Shown here one piece after another: positions 35,899 to 44,300 of a DNA stretch of 64,000 bases. A program made the translations under genes and the position numbers. Every line of letters begins with the position of its first letter. Within the stretch, counting starts at the first letter, position 1. The notes below the pieces were generated by a model. The model ran no database searches, was not told the DNA's origin, and saw only the letters and a list, made by a program, of their open reading frames with translations. The stretch is from an uncultured Bacteroidota bacterium (GTDB lineage: Bacteria > Bacteroidota > Bacteroidia > Flavobacteriales > Flavobacteriaceae): the NCBI GenBank assembly GCA_902587325.1, contig CACIKV010000005.1, positions 17,354 to 81,353 of the forward strand. Direction: 5' to 3'.

Positions 35899-37314
35899 TT
35901 AATCAATCTTTACTGGAATACCAAAATAAAATTCTAAAACTTTAATCCTAAATATTAAATCAAATTTAGATCTTATCAAATCTGATTGAGAGGATTCATA
36001 TCTCTGCTTAACTTGGCTATACTCATATGGATTTAAAACTCCTAAATTTAATTTCTCTTGAGCATATTCAAAGGATAGTTTTCTAGAACTAAAAGATTTT
36101 TTTGATGCTTGATAAGCCTTTAAAGATCCAATAGCATCATTGTAGGCTTGATTAATTGTATTCTCTAAATCTAATTTTGTTTGAAAAAGTAAGTTTTCAC
36201 TTTTTTGAATATTAACTTTACTTCGGTTAACATTAGATCTTACTGAAAATCCATTAAAAACAGGTATTGATAAGCTTAAACCATAATTTTGGCCTTTATT
36301 TATATCAAATTGATCTGAAAAAGATTTAGGAGGAATAATTTTAGTGTTTTGCACAGGAGATAAAACTCTCTGATTAGTATTCTCCACGATTCCAATTGGA
36401 ATATAACTGAAATCACCTGCTCCTACAAGTCTGTCACTATAAGCTATTCTAGTACTAAGCGAATAAAATGCAGATAATCTTGGCTGAAGAAAACTTTTAT
36501 TAAACTCTAAAGACTTTTTTGCAATCTCTAAATTTGTTTCTGCAATTTTTATTTCATTTTTATTTTCAACTGCATACGCAAAAATTTCATTAGGTGATTT
36601 TTCTAAAATATTAGAAATTTCAAGTTTATAATCTTTATCAACTATATCAAAATTTTCATAATCTTCAATCAATAAAACTTGTGCCAATGACATTTTTGCA
36701 AGTTTAAGGCTATTTTCAGCATCAATTAATGTTTTTTCAACGCTACTTAAATTCGCTTCAAACTCATATAAGTCTCCCCGTGGAATAACGCCATTATTTA
36801 CAAGTTCATTTGCTCTTAATACTTCTTCTTTTGAAATTTCTAATTGTAATTTTTGAACTTTTAAAATTTCTTTATTAAATAAAATTTGCAGAAATGAATT
36901 AGCAACTAATAAAGAGATATTTTCTTTCATATCTGCCAACTGATATTGATTTGCTAAAATTGAAAGATTTGCTAAATGTAATTGCTTTATATTTTTCAAG
37001 CCATTTAAAATATCAATATTCATATTTAGATTCATTGAACTAAATTGAGTAGTAATATTTTCTAATAATCCTGTTGTTATATTTTGATTTAGACCTATAT
37101 TCCAAGAATGTGAGCTACCTATATTCAGGTTTGGAAGAAAATTTCCAATAGCTGTTTTTCTTGAAATTTCTGAATCTAAATAGTCTAACTCCGCTTGCTT
37201 AATGGAAATATTTTCATTTAGAGCTCGGTTTACACATTCTTCTAAAGTCCAAAGCTTTTGAGTAAATGAATTGAAACTGAAGAATATTACTAATATTGAA
37301 ATAATTTTTTTCAT
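35899..37314 (-). CDS. TolC-family outer-membrane efflux protein
   Basis: A 471-residue protein with signal peptide (KKIISILVIFFSFNSFTQ). Two outer-membrane-efflux repeats are seen: LWTLEECVNRALNENISIKQ near 22-41, and a second half with NYGLSLSIPVFNGFSVRSNVNRSK. The rest is long alpha-helical coiled coil. It forms the outer-membrane channel for the adaptor and ABC proteins encoded just upstream on the same strand (2 bases from the adaptor gene). Confidence 0.94.
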   Translation of the reverse strand: MKKIISILVIFFSFNSFTQKLWTLEECVNRALNENISIKQAELDYLDSEISRKTAIGNFLPNLNIGSSHSWNIGLNQNITTGLLENITTQFSSMNLNMNIDILNGLKNIKQLHLANLSILANQYQLADMKENISLLVANSFLQILFNKEILKVQKLQLEISKEEVLRANELVNNGVIPRGDLYEFEANLSSVEKTLIDAENSLKLAKMSLAQVLLIEDYENFDIVDKDYKLEISNILEKSPNEIFAYAVENKNEIKIAETNLEIAKKSLEFNKSFLQPRLSAFYSLSTRIAYSDRLVGAGDFSYIPIGIVENTNQRVLSPVQNTKIIPPKSFSDQFDINKGQNYGLSLSIPVFNGFSVRSNVNRSKVNIQKSENLLFQTKLDLENTINQAYNDAIGSLKAYQASKKSFSSRKLSFEYAQEKLNLGVLNPYEYSQVKQRYESSQSDLIRSKFDLIFRIKVLEFYFGIPVKID

Positions 37315-37316
37315 TA

Positions 37317-38453
37317 TTAATTATCGTATTTAAATTCTTGTTCATCAACATCCCCCCTTTTCAAAGGTTCGGTTTTATTCCAAACTTTAATATTATCACC
37401 CTCCGAAATTCCTCCTAAAACTTCTGCGTAAACTCCATCTGAGATACCAAGCTCAATATCTCTTCTCTCAAATTTTTGACCAGTTATTTGTATTTCAACA
37501 AAGGCTTTCTTTGTTGCATTATCGAACTGTAATAAAGATTCATTTATAGATAATATATCTTTTTTTACATTAGTAATTATTGTAGCATTTGCACTATAGC
37601 CTGCTCTCACAACATACTCATCATCAAGATAAACTTCTCCTTCAATCTTAAATTGAATTGCTCCAGCAACTTCCATACCCTTAGGAGCTATGTTAATTAA
37701 TTTAGCATTATATTCCTTTCCCTCAATTGCACCTAACGATATTTTTAATGGCATTCCTGCTTTTAATTTACCAACCTCTCCCTCATCAACTCTTCCCTCA
37801 AAAATCATTTTATTTAAATCTGCAACTGTTGCTATTGTGGTACCTGGGTTAAATGTATTAGCTTCAATTGCTTGATCACCCTCTTTTACAGGAATCAGTA
37901 AAACTGTTCCTGCAACAGTTGATCTTACATTAGTATTAGTAAGTGCAGAACCACCGACTGAACCTAACCTAATAATTTGTAAATCAGATAATGCATTTTC
38001 TAAGTTTTGTTGATCTTGATTGTATCTTAACTCAATATTATTAAATTCTTGTTCAGAGATAACACCTTTTACAAATAATTTCTTATTTCTATCAAATTCC
38101 TTTCTCGAATTATTTAATATTATTCTAGAAGATTTTACTCTTCCTTCAGCACTATTCAAAGCCTGTTCATTGGGAACAACTTTAATTTTTGCTAAAAGAT
38201 CCCCGGCTAAAACTTCATCACCTTCATCAACATAAATTTCATCAATTATACCACTAATTTGAGGAACAATATTAACCTCGTCCTCAGGCAAAACACTTCC
38301 AGTTGCAACAATTTTTTCTTCAATTGTTTGTATTGTAAGTTTAGAAGTTTCATATGTAATTGCAGATCTACTATTAGTTTTAATGTAATAAGCCATTGAA
38401 AATAAAAATCCAACTATAATAAAGCCTATTCCAACATATTTTAAATATTTCAT
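37317..38453 (-). CDS. Periplasmic adaptor (membrane fusion) protein, MacA-like
   Basis: A 378-residue protein with one N-terminal membrane anchor (YVGIGFIIVGFLFSMAYYI). A barrel-sandwich hybrid domain starts near 40 (VATGSVLPEDEVNIVPQISGII), a coiled-coil hairpin spans about 90-150, and beta-barrel and membrane-proximal domains end with EGDNIKVWNK. It links the inner-membrane ABC pump to the TolC-like channel. The order adaptor next to two MacB-type permeases and an ATPase defines a MacAB-TolC-type exporter. Substrate unknown. Confidence 0.93.
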   Translation of the reverse strand: MKYLKYVGIGFIIVGFLFSMAYYIKTNSRSAITYETSKLTIQTIEEKIVATGSVLPEDEVNIVPQISGIIDEIYVDEGDEVLAGDLLAKIKVVPNEQALNSAEGRVKSSRIILNNSRKEFDRNKKLFVKGVISEQEFNNIELRYNQDQQNLENALSDLQIIRLGSVGGSALTNTNVRSTVAGTVLLIPVKEGDQAIEANTFNPGTTIATVADLNKMIFEGRVDEGEVGKLKAGMPLKISLGAIEGKEYNAKLINIAPKGMEVAGAIQFKIEGEVYLDDEYVVRAGYSANATIITNVKKDILSINESLLQFDNATKKAFVEIQITGQKFERRDIELGISDGVYAEVLGGISEGDNIKVWNKTEPLKRGDVDEQEFKYDN

Positions 38454-38467
38454 ATTATTAAATTATA

Positions 38468-39733
38468 TTATACTTCTCTTAGCGCATCTATTGGTTTAAT
38501 ATTAACAGCTTTTTGTGCTGGTATTAAACCAATTAATGTACCTAACGTAATCATTAATGCCAGAGCTCCAAAAATAAATCTTAACGGAACAGTTGGATTA
38601 GTGTATGGAAAATCTGATAAATCTTCAGTTGCCATATTAATTCCATAGAGAATTATCGTACCAAATATAATTCCAATTATCCCAGATAAAATTGTTAAAA
38701 AAACTGATTCTGTAATTATTTGATTTCTTATTTGTATAGGCGTTGCACCCAAAGCTCTTCTTATTCCAATTTCCTTTGTTCTTTCTTTTACTGAAATCAA
38801 TAAAATATTTCCAATTCCAATGACACCCGCTAAAATTGTTGCAATCCCAACTATTAATGATAAAAATGATAACCCCTCTACAAAGTTCACAGTGTCTTTG
38901 AATATTTTTCCTAAGTTAAAGGATCCAAGTGCTTCATGATCTTTTGGATTAATATCTTTTATATCCTTTAGTACAGCCTTGACCTCTTTTTCTACTTGAA
39001 CAATATCACTATTGTCGTATGCTGACATCATAAAAAAACCAACATCTTCTCCTGTATTAAATAAATCTTTGAATGTAATAAATGGAATGTAGATATCACC
39101 ATCATCTCCAAACCCACCTCCCTGAACAAATTTATGAATCCCAATAACTTTAAATGAAATATTATTTATTGATAAATATTTTCCGATTGGATTTTCATCT
39201 TCTTCAAATAATTCTTTAACGGTTCTTTCTCCAATAACACAAACTTTTCTACTTTTAGTCATATCAGTTTGATTTATGAACCTTCCTCCGTCAAATACTT
39301 TTGTAGTTGCAATTTTTATATATTCAGGATACTCTCCATAAACAGCATATGTACCGGAATTTGAACCTCTTACAACACTTCCCCCAGATGAACCAAAAAC
39401 GCCTCTGACATTTCTAGGTGCAATATATTCTATATCAGGAACTCTTTTTTTAATTATTGGAACGTCAGTTGTTTTTAATTGTATTTCTCTTCTGGATTTA
39501 TATCCTGCATATGGCATCGATGTATATTGACCCCACACAAACAAACTATTTGATGATATTGAAGCAAAAGCCTTTTCAAATCCATTATCAAGACCTTTTG
39601 CAGTTCCAGATAATGTTATATAAATAAAAATACCCCACAAAACACCAATCATTGTAATAATTGTTCTTGTTCTATTTTTTTGAATGGATCCAAAAATTTC
39701 TTGCCAGGTATCTTTTGAAAATAATTCTTTCAC
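38468..39733 (-). CDS. MacB-like ABC transporter permease (second)
   Basis: A 421-residue permease. An N-terminal TM helix near 20-45 (TRTIITMIGVLWGIFIYITL) is followed by a periplasmic MacB_PCD domain of about 230 residues and a C-terminal FtsX domain of three helices. SVKERTKEIGIRRALGATPIQIRNQ is the coupling-helix motif. Start is GTG, one base from the end of the first permease gene. No ATPase domain is fused, unlike E. coli MacB. It probably pairs with the neighbouring permease as a heterodimer. Confidence 0.93.
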   Translation of the reverse strand: MKELFSKDTWQEIFGSIQKNRTRTIITMIGVLWGIFIYITLSGTAKGLDNGFEKAFASISSNSLFVWGQYTSMPYAGYKSRREIQLKTTDVPIIKKRVPDIEYIAPRNVRGVFGSSGGSVVRGSNSGTYAVYGEYPEYIKIATTKVFDGGRFINQTDMTKSRKVCVIGERTVKELFEEDENPIGKYLSINNISFKVIGIHKFVQGGGFGDDGDIYIPFITFKDLFNTGEDVGFFMMSAYDNSDIVQVEKEVKAVLKDIKDINPKDHEALGSFNLGKIFKDTVNFVEGLSFLSLIVGIATILAGVIGIGNILLISVKERTKEIGIRRALGATPIQIRNQIITESVFLTILSGIIGIIFGTIILYGINMATEDLSDFPYTNPTVPLRFIFGALALMITLGTLIGLIPAQKAVNIKPIDALREV

Positions 39734-40966
39734 TTATTTATCATTTAAGGCAATTATCGGTTTAATTTTTGCAGCTCTTTTAGCTGGAATATAGCCAGCA
39801 ATAGCACCAAAAATAATTAACATGATAGTTGCTAATATAGCAGTATTTAAATCTACGTAAGGATCCGTAATATAAAATTCTTTTTTCAAAGTATCACCCA
39901 ATGATGACAGAAACACAACTCCAATAAATAAACCTATGTATCCTGATATTGTAGTAATGAAAATAGACTCTTGTAAAACCATCCAGACTATGGATGATGG
40001 TGTAGCACCTACAGCCTTTCTTATTCCAAATTCTTTTGTTCTTTCCTTAATAACAAAAACCATAATATTAGAGATTCCAATAATACCAGCCAGCAGCGTT
40101 CCAATTCCAACAAAAATGATAATATAATTCAAAGCCATTGAAAAATCTTGATTATTTTTTAAGTCTTGTGCTGCACTTCTCAATCTCAAGCCTCTCGGAT
40201 CAGAGGGATCTATCTTTTTTTTATTCTTCAAGAATCCTTTTAGTTTTTTTTCAAGCTCAATTGCACCATCAAATCCAATGGATGGTTTGTATGATAAAAT
40301 AATTGAATTAACCTTATCTGTATTTTTTAAAATTTTTTGGAGAGTTGTATATGGTGTATAAATTACACGTTCCTCATTATCCCCGCCATCATCTTGAAAA
40401 ACACCGATAACTTTCCATGATCTACCCCCGCCACTCACATATTTACCAATTGGATCCTCTTCTCCAAATAGATCCTGCTTAACCAATCTGCCTAAAACAA
40501 TATTTTTTTCATTATTTAAAACATCCAGCTCATTAATATACCTACCAAACATGAGTACGTTCATTTCACTGTCTTGATTTGAAGGCCCGACACCACTAAT
40601 TGTATAATTGTTTGATTTTAATTTGTAGCCAACTTCGCCACTAATACTTATTCTAGGAGTTAAACCGTCAATAAAAAAATTGAACTTTTCAGAAATATCT
40701 TGTAGATCATCATTATCAAGTTCTATAAGTCTATTAGACTCATATCCAGCAAAGGGTTTTGATGTTCTTCCACCACTAATGTAAATATTATTAAATTTTG
40801 TATCAGTAAAATATTCATCAAATGTATTTTGTAGACCATTCCCTAATCCAAATAAAACAACAAAAATTAATATTCCTAAAGCTACTGTAAAGCCAGCTAA
40901 AAAAGTTCTTAGTTTATTACTTTTTATGGTTTCAAATATCTCTGACCAACGATCTAAATGAAACAT
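39734..40966 (-). CDS. MacB-like ABC transporter permease (first)
   Basis: A 410-residue paralogue of the next permease. It has one N-terminal helix (LRTFLAGFTVALGILIFVVLFGL), a periplasmic MacB_PCD domain and a C-terminal FtsX domain with VIKERTKEFGIRKAVGATPSSI. Both permeases share the KSNRLIELDNDD-like and GYESNR/GYKSRR segment after the first helix, supporting a heterodimer formed after duplication. The ATG overlaps the last base of the ATPase gene. Confidence 0.93.
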   Translation of the reverse strand: MFHLDRWSEIFETIKSNKLRTFLAGFTVALGILIFVVLFGLGNGLQNTFDEYFTDTKFNNIYISGGRTSKPFAGYESNRLIELDNDDLQDISEKFNFFIDGLTPRISISGEVGYKLKSNNYTISGVGPSNQDSEMNVLMFGRYINELDVLNNEKNIVLGRLVKQDLFGEEDPIGKYVSGGGRSWKVIGVFQDDGGDNEERVIYTPYTTLQKILKNTDKVNSIILSYKPSIGFDGAIELEKKLKGFLKNKKKIDPSDPRGLRLRSAAQDLKNNQDFSMALNYIIIFVGIGTLLAGIIGISNIMVFVIKERTKEFGIRKAVGATPSSIVWMVLQESIFITTISGYIGLFIGVVFLSSLGDTLKKEFYITDPYVDLNTAILATIMLIIFGAIAGYIPAKRAAKIKPIIALNDK

Positions 40967-41658
40967 TATAAAGCTTTTTTTTGATTAATTTTCTTATCCT
41001 CAACTATTACGCCATCTTTAAGTTTTACAACCCTAGAACACATCTGAGAAATATCATGTTCATGAGTTACAACAAGAATGGTTTTTCCTGCCCCATTAAT
41101 TTTTTGAATTAAATTCATTACTTCTTTGGAAGTATTTGAATCTAAAGCACCTGTAGGTTCATCAGCAAGTAGAACTTTTGGTTCAGAAACCATAGCTCTT
41201 GCAATCGCAACTCTTTGTTTTTGACCACCAGACAATTCATTTGGTAAATGAGAAGCCCATTGTTTTAAACCTACATCATCTAAATATTTTAAAGCTTTTT
41301 CTTCTCTCATTTTTTTTGTTAGTCCTTGATAGTATAAAGGAAGAATGACATTTTCTAAAGCATTTTTATAATTGATTAAATTAAATGACTGAAAAACAAA
41401 TCCTAGGAATTTGTTCCTATACTTAGCTGCTTTTGTTTCATCCATTTTCTCAATGATTACTTTATCTAGTTCATATGTTCCATGATCGTGATTATCAAGC
41501 ATTCCAATAATATTTAGCAGTGTTGATTTACCTGAACCAGAGGAACCCATAATAGCAACTAATTCACCCTCTTGAATCTCAAGATCTAGGCCTTTTAGGA
41601 CATGAAGAGAATTTTTACCCATTTTATAAGACTTATGTAAATTTTTAATTTTTATCAT
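40966..41658 (-). CDS. ABC transporter ATP-binding protein (LolD/MacB type)
   Basis: A 230-residue ATPase. Walker A GSSGSGKST is at 38-46. The signature LSGGQKQRVAIARA is near 138-151, Walker B VLLADEPTGALD near 160, and the switch His is in VVTHEHDI near 195. The phylogenetic look is of the MacB/LolD subfamily used with FtsX-type permeases. It energises the two permeases downstream. ATGA overlap with padR shows translational coupling. Confidence 0.95.
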   Translation of the reverse strand: MIKIKNLHKSYKMGKNSLHVLKGLDLEIQEGELVAIMGSSGSGKSTLLNIIGMLDNHDHGTYELDKVIIEKMDETKAAKYRNKFLGFVFQSFNLINYKNALENVILPLYYQGLTKKMREEKALKYLDDVGLKQWASHLPNELSGGQKQRVAIARAMVSEPKVLLADEPTGALDSNTSKEVMNLIQKINGAGKTILVVTHEHDISQMCSRVVKLKDGVIVEDKKINQKKAL

Positions 41659-41978
41659 TTAATTAACTTATCAATGGATGAATTAACTTCTTGAAAACAT
41701 GTCTGAAATTGCTTTAAATAAGTTTTTCCTCTTTTGGTTAAAAAAAAATATTTTCTAGGTGGTCCTTGCCTTGATTCAGCCCATTCTATATTAACATATT
41801 CTTTATTTTCTAATCGATTTAAAATAGGATATAAAGTTCCTTCTACAACATTCATATTTGATTCATTCAGCATAGCAATTATTTCTGAAGCATAAAATTT
41901 ATTTTTGGAAAGAATTTGAAGGATACAAAACTCTAATAAACCCTTTCGAAGCTGTATTTTAAAATTCTCGCTGCTCAA
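41655..41978 (-). CDS. PadR-family transcriptional regulator
   Basis: A 107-residue winged-helix protein. LRKGLLEFCILQILSKNKFYASEI starts the fold, VVEGTLYPILNRLENKEYV is the recognition-helix region, and ESRQGPPRKYFFLTKRGKTYL is the wing. The C-terminal dimer helix is short, as in PadR subfamily 2. Start is TTG, overlapping the lipoprotein gene stop (TTGA). Located inside the exporter operon, so autoregulation is likely; the operator candidate is at 43496-43517. Such regulators often respond to drugs or membrane-active compounds. Confidence 0.93.
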   Translation of the reverse strand: MSSENFKIQLRKGLLEFCILQILSKNKFYASEIIAMLNESNMNVVEGTLYPILNRLENKEYVNIEWAESRQGPPRKYFFLTKRGKTYLKQFQTCFQEVNSSIDKLIK

Positions 41979-42181
41979 TTAATTTCTTCTTCTTTTTTTT
42001 GAATTTTAATTGTAATGACGCCATCAATTTCATCAGTTGTAATTACCCACTCTCCTTCAATTCCTTCAACATTTTCACCATCAATTTTTAAATCAATAAT
42101 CTGCTCAACTCTTATATCAGGCTTAATATCAACACAGGAGAAAAATGAGAAAATGAGTATTATTAAAAAAAAATTTTTCAT
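41975..42181 (-). CDS. Small lipoprotein, unknown function
   Basis: A 68-residue protein with a lipoprotein signal peptide (KNFFLIILIFSFFSC, Cys16). The mature part is about 50 residues, with alternating hydrophobic and acidic residues (GEWVITTDEIDGVITIKIQKK) that suggest beta strands. It lies between a DUF975 membrane protein and padR and shares the operon. I do not recognise the family. Location in the efflux operon suggests an envelope role. The short length and the tight overlap with padR support a real gene. Confidence 0.7.
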   Translation of the reverse strand: MKNFFLIILIFSFFSCVDIKPDIRVEQIIDLKIDGENVEGIEGEWVITTDEIDGVITIKIQKKEEEIN

Positions 42182-42186
42182 AAGTA

Positions 42187-42963
42187 TTATTTTAAATTAT
42201 CAAAAAACTTAGCATAAGATGTATATATATAAGGGTTTAAAAATATGAACCCTATGAAAATTGTTAGTATTGACAGAAAAACCCATCCAATAAAGCTCAA
42301 CTGAAGTAAAAACAAGTTAAGTTTTTGATTTTTCATCAATATCCAACTTTTTTTAAAGGCTTCTAATCCAGAAATATTTTCATCATCTGCAATTATGAAA
42401 AATATCTGAGATAAGCTAAGGCTTATATATATCATTGGGATTAATACCACTAAAATAAAACCTAAAATAATTACCATCCAATTTTGATCATTTGAAATAC
42501 TATCAATTACATTGGGTTCGTAGAGCGGTAATTCAGTTTGAATATTAAATGCATTTAAATTTCCAGTAAATTCACCAATCGATTCGAAAAATTTTTCAAT
42601 TGTGTCTTTACCAATTATTAGAAAAATCCAAATAATTAATGATACAATTAATGTTGGAACAACCAGTGCAATAATTAAAAGAAAAGCTACAAGTGATGCT
42701 AAAAATTGATTTTTATTTTTAAATGCTAGAAAAAGATCTTCAATTTCTACTTGTTCATCTCTTGAAATTTTTAAATAAAAATACATTAGGCCAACAGCAA
42801 AGGGACCCCCTAATAATATATTTCCAATCGGTCCAATAATTGGTATCAGCCCTATGGCTTGTGTAATAATAAAATAAATTAAAAAACCTCCAATAGCAAT
42901 ACCCCATTTACCATTACCAAGAGAAATCCTTGCCTCAGATCTTAATTGTGAATTTGATATCAT
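42187..42963 (-). CDS. DUF975-type membrane protein
   Basis: A 258-residue integral membrane protein with about five or six helices. The N-terminus LRSEARISLGNGKWGIAIGGFLIY and the LLGGPFAVGLMYFYLKISRDEQVEIEDLF motif match the DUF975 family. GLEAFKKSWILMKNQKLNLFLLQLSFIGW lies near the end. Such proteins occur in many bacteria and their function is not known. Five bases separate it from the lipoprotein gene and two from the DUF4199 gene. Confidence 0.82.
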   Translation of the reverse strand: MISNSQLRSEARISLGNGKWGIAIGGFLIYFIITQAIGLIPIIGPIGNILLGGPFAVGLMYFYLKISRDEQVEIEDLFLAFKNKNQFLASLVAFLLIIALVVPTLIVSLIIWIFLIIGKDTIEKFFESIGEFTGNLNAFNIQTELPLYEPNVIDSISNDQNWMVIILGFILVVLIPMIYISLSLSQIFFIIADDENISGLEAFKKSWILMKNQKLNLFLLQLSFIGWVFLSILTIFIGFIFLNPYIYTSYAKFFDNLK

Positions 42964-42965
42964 AA

Positions 42966-43475
42966 CTAATTAGATTTTTTTATAAGTATTCCTGAGCACA
43001 ATGAAAATAGTAAACCAAAAAATAAAGAAAACAATAAAATGGCAGGATAAGCTATCCACATAAATGGTTCAGAATTTTCAATAAAGGTTTGTTCGTTCAT
43101 TTGACTTGTAAACTCAGGATTACTTTCAACCATTTGGGCATAAGAAATTTGAAGTGCTTTAATATTAAAATCAGGTTCAATAAAATTTGTTAATAAAAAA
43201 TAATAAAGAAGACCTAATATTGCTTGAACTAAACTTATTCCAACTCCAACTTTTAGACACTCACTAAATGAGACTAAACCACCATTTTCTTTTCTAAAAG
43301 CTAGTTGTCCTAAGACAATACCAGTGATCAAAATAATTGAGCCCACAATCTGGGAAACTACATCATTTTCATAATGTGTTCCCATGATGAATTGAATTAT
43401 TCCCCAAGTTATAGCAACAACACCAGTTAAAAATCCATACTGATAGATTACATTTTTTGAACTTATTTTTTTCAT
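42966..43475 (-). CDS. DUF4199-family membrane protein
   Basis: About 169 residues with four hydrophobic helices, pattern as in the Bacteroidota-specific DUF4199 family (KENGGLVSFSECLKVGVGISLV near the second/third helix). I chose the ATG at 43475 (MKKISSKN) because the codon two upstream (43481) is TTG. It is the first gene of the PadR operon. The candidate operator sits 20 bases upstream. Function unknown. Confidence 0.85.
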   Translation of the reverse strand: MKKISSKNVIYQYGFLTGVVAITWGIIQFIMGTHYENDVVSQIVGSIILITGIVLGQLAFRKENGGLVSFSECLKVGVGISLVQAILGLLYYFLLTNFIEPDFNIKALQISYAQMVESNPEFTSQMNEQTFIENSEPFMWIAYPAILLFSLFFGLLFSLCSGILIKKSN

Positions 43476-43495
43476 TAGCAATTATTTTATTTAGT

Positions 43496-43517
43496 CTTGG
43501 TACTATGTAATACCAAG
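43496..43517. promoter_or_regulatory. Near-palindromic 22-bp operator candidate (PadR site)
   Basis: CTTGGTA and TACCAAG flank an 8-base centre, and two of the inner pairs also match, so 9 of 11 possible pairs are symmetrical. It begins 3 bases after a perfect -7 box on the minus strand, so it covers the expected transcription start, a classic repressor position. The operon it precedes encodes a PadR regulator. Confidence 0.6.
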
Positions 43518-43520
43518 TAG

Positions 43521-43528
43521 CAAACTTA
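43521..43528 (-). promoter_or_regulatory. -7 box of the PadR-efflux operon
   Basis: TAAGTTTG on the minus strand is a perfect TAnnTTTG. No TTG is found 19-21 bases upstream, so the promoter may need an activator or be weak. The operator lies directly downstream. Confidence 0.5.
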
Positions 43529-43539
43529 GAAAAAAAATA

Positions 43540-43713
43540 TTAAGTTTTTATGAAAAACTTATAATAAATTAAAAAACCAATCAGAGCTACTAATACGTAT
43601 GGAATAGCCATTAAATAAACTATACCATCATTTAAACTTTCGGCAACTTTTTGATCTGCCCCTGACTCAAGAACAGCTTTACACATTGAACATTGAAAAA
43701 TAGTATACATCAT
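43540..43713 (-). CDS. Small membrane protein with CxxC motif, in the oxidase cluster
   Basis: About 57 residues from the double ATG at 43713/43710: MMYTIFQCSMCKAVLES, then GIVYLMAIPYVLVALIGFLIYYKFF as one membrane helix. The ATGA overlap with the DUF420 gene favours this start over a longer frame starting at 43773, which would lie inside DUF420. Cys-x-x-Cys near the N-terminus could bind a metal or be redox-active. Similar small proteins follow the oxidase genes in other flavobacteria, as I recall, but no function is known to me. Confidence 0.75.
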   Translation of the reverse strand: MMYTIFQCSMCKAVLESGADQKVAESLNDGIVYLMAIPYVLVALIGFLIYYKFFIKT

Positions 43714-44300
43714 GCGTAATAAGGTGAAATCATTAGATAAACAACAACTCCAGTTGTAGCTACATACAACCAAATTGGAAAAGTAATTTTAGCAATTTTT
43801 TTATGTAAAATAAATTTTGACTTAATAGCCCGCGAATAGCTAATTAAAACCAAAGGAATAACGACTATTGAAAGTAAGATATGAGTAATTAAAATAAAAA
43901 AATATAAATATGATATTAATCCAGTGCCACCAAATGAGGTTGGATCAGTAGTGAGGTGGTATGCAATATACATAACCAAAAATGACAATGATAAAGCAAT
44001 ACAAACTTTTATCAAACTTTCATGAATTTTTCTCTTTCCATTTTTAATATAATAAACTGCAAGAACTAATAATATTGCAGTTAATCCATTAATTGTCGCA
44101 TAAATCGGTGGAAGAAAAGTTAAAGGCTTAGCAATTGGCAGATTCTCCAATAAAATAATTGGATCAGAATTTGGAATTCTCATATCAAAGACTAATTGAT
44201 CATAATCCCATTTCATAAAAAGTAATAGTGCAACAACAATAGGAACAAGGACTGAAACAACCCATATCAAAATATCATAAATAATTTTGCTCCTATCCAT
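43710..44300 (-). CDS. DUF420-family membrane protein (oxidase assembly-like)
   Basis: A 196-residue membrane protein with five or six helices and conserved His residues in SFLVMYIAYHLTTDPTSFGG and ITHILLSIVVIPLVLISYSRAIKSKFILHKKIAKITFPIWLYV. This is the DUF420 (CtaM/YozB) family, implicated in heme-copper oxidase maturation in Firmicutes. Gene order (SCO, DUF420) supports that role here. The gene overlaps SCO by 8 bases. Confidence 0.88.
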   Translation of the reverse strand: MDRSKIIYDILIWVVSVLVPIVVALLLFMKWDYDQLVFDMRIPNSDPIILLENLPIAKPLTFLPPIYATINGLTAILLVLAVYYIKNGKRKIHESLIKVCIALSLSFLVMYIAYHLTTDPTSFGGTGLISYLYFFILITHILLSIVVIPLVLISYSRAIKSKFILHKKIAKITFPIWLYVATTGVVVYLMISPYYA

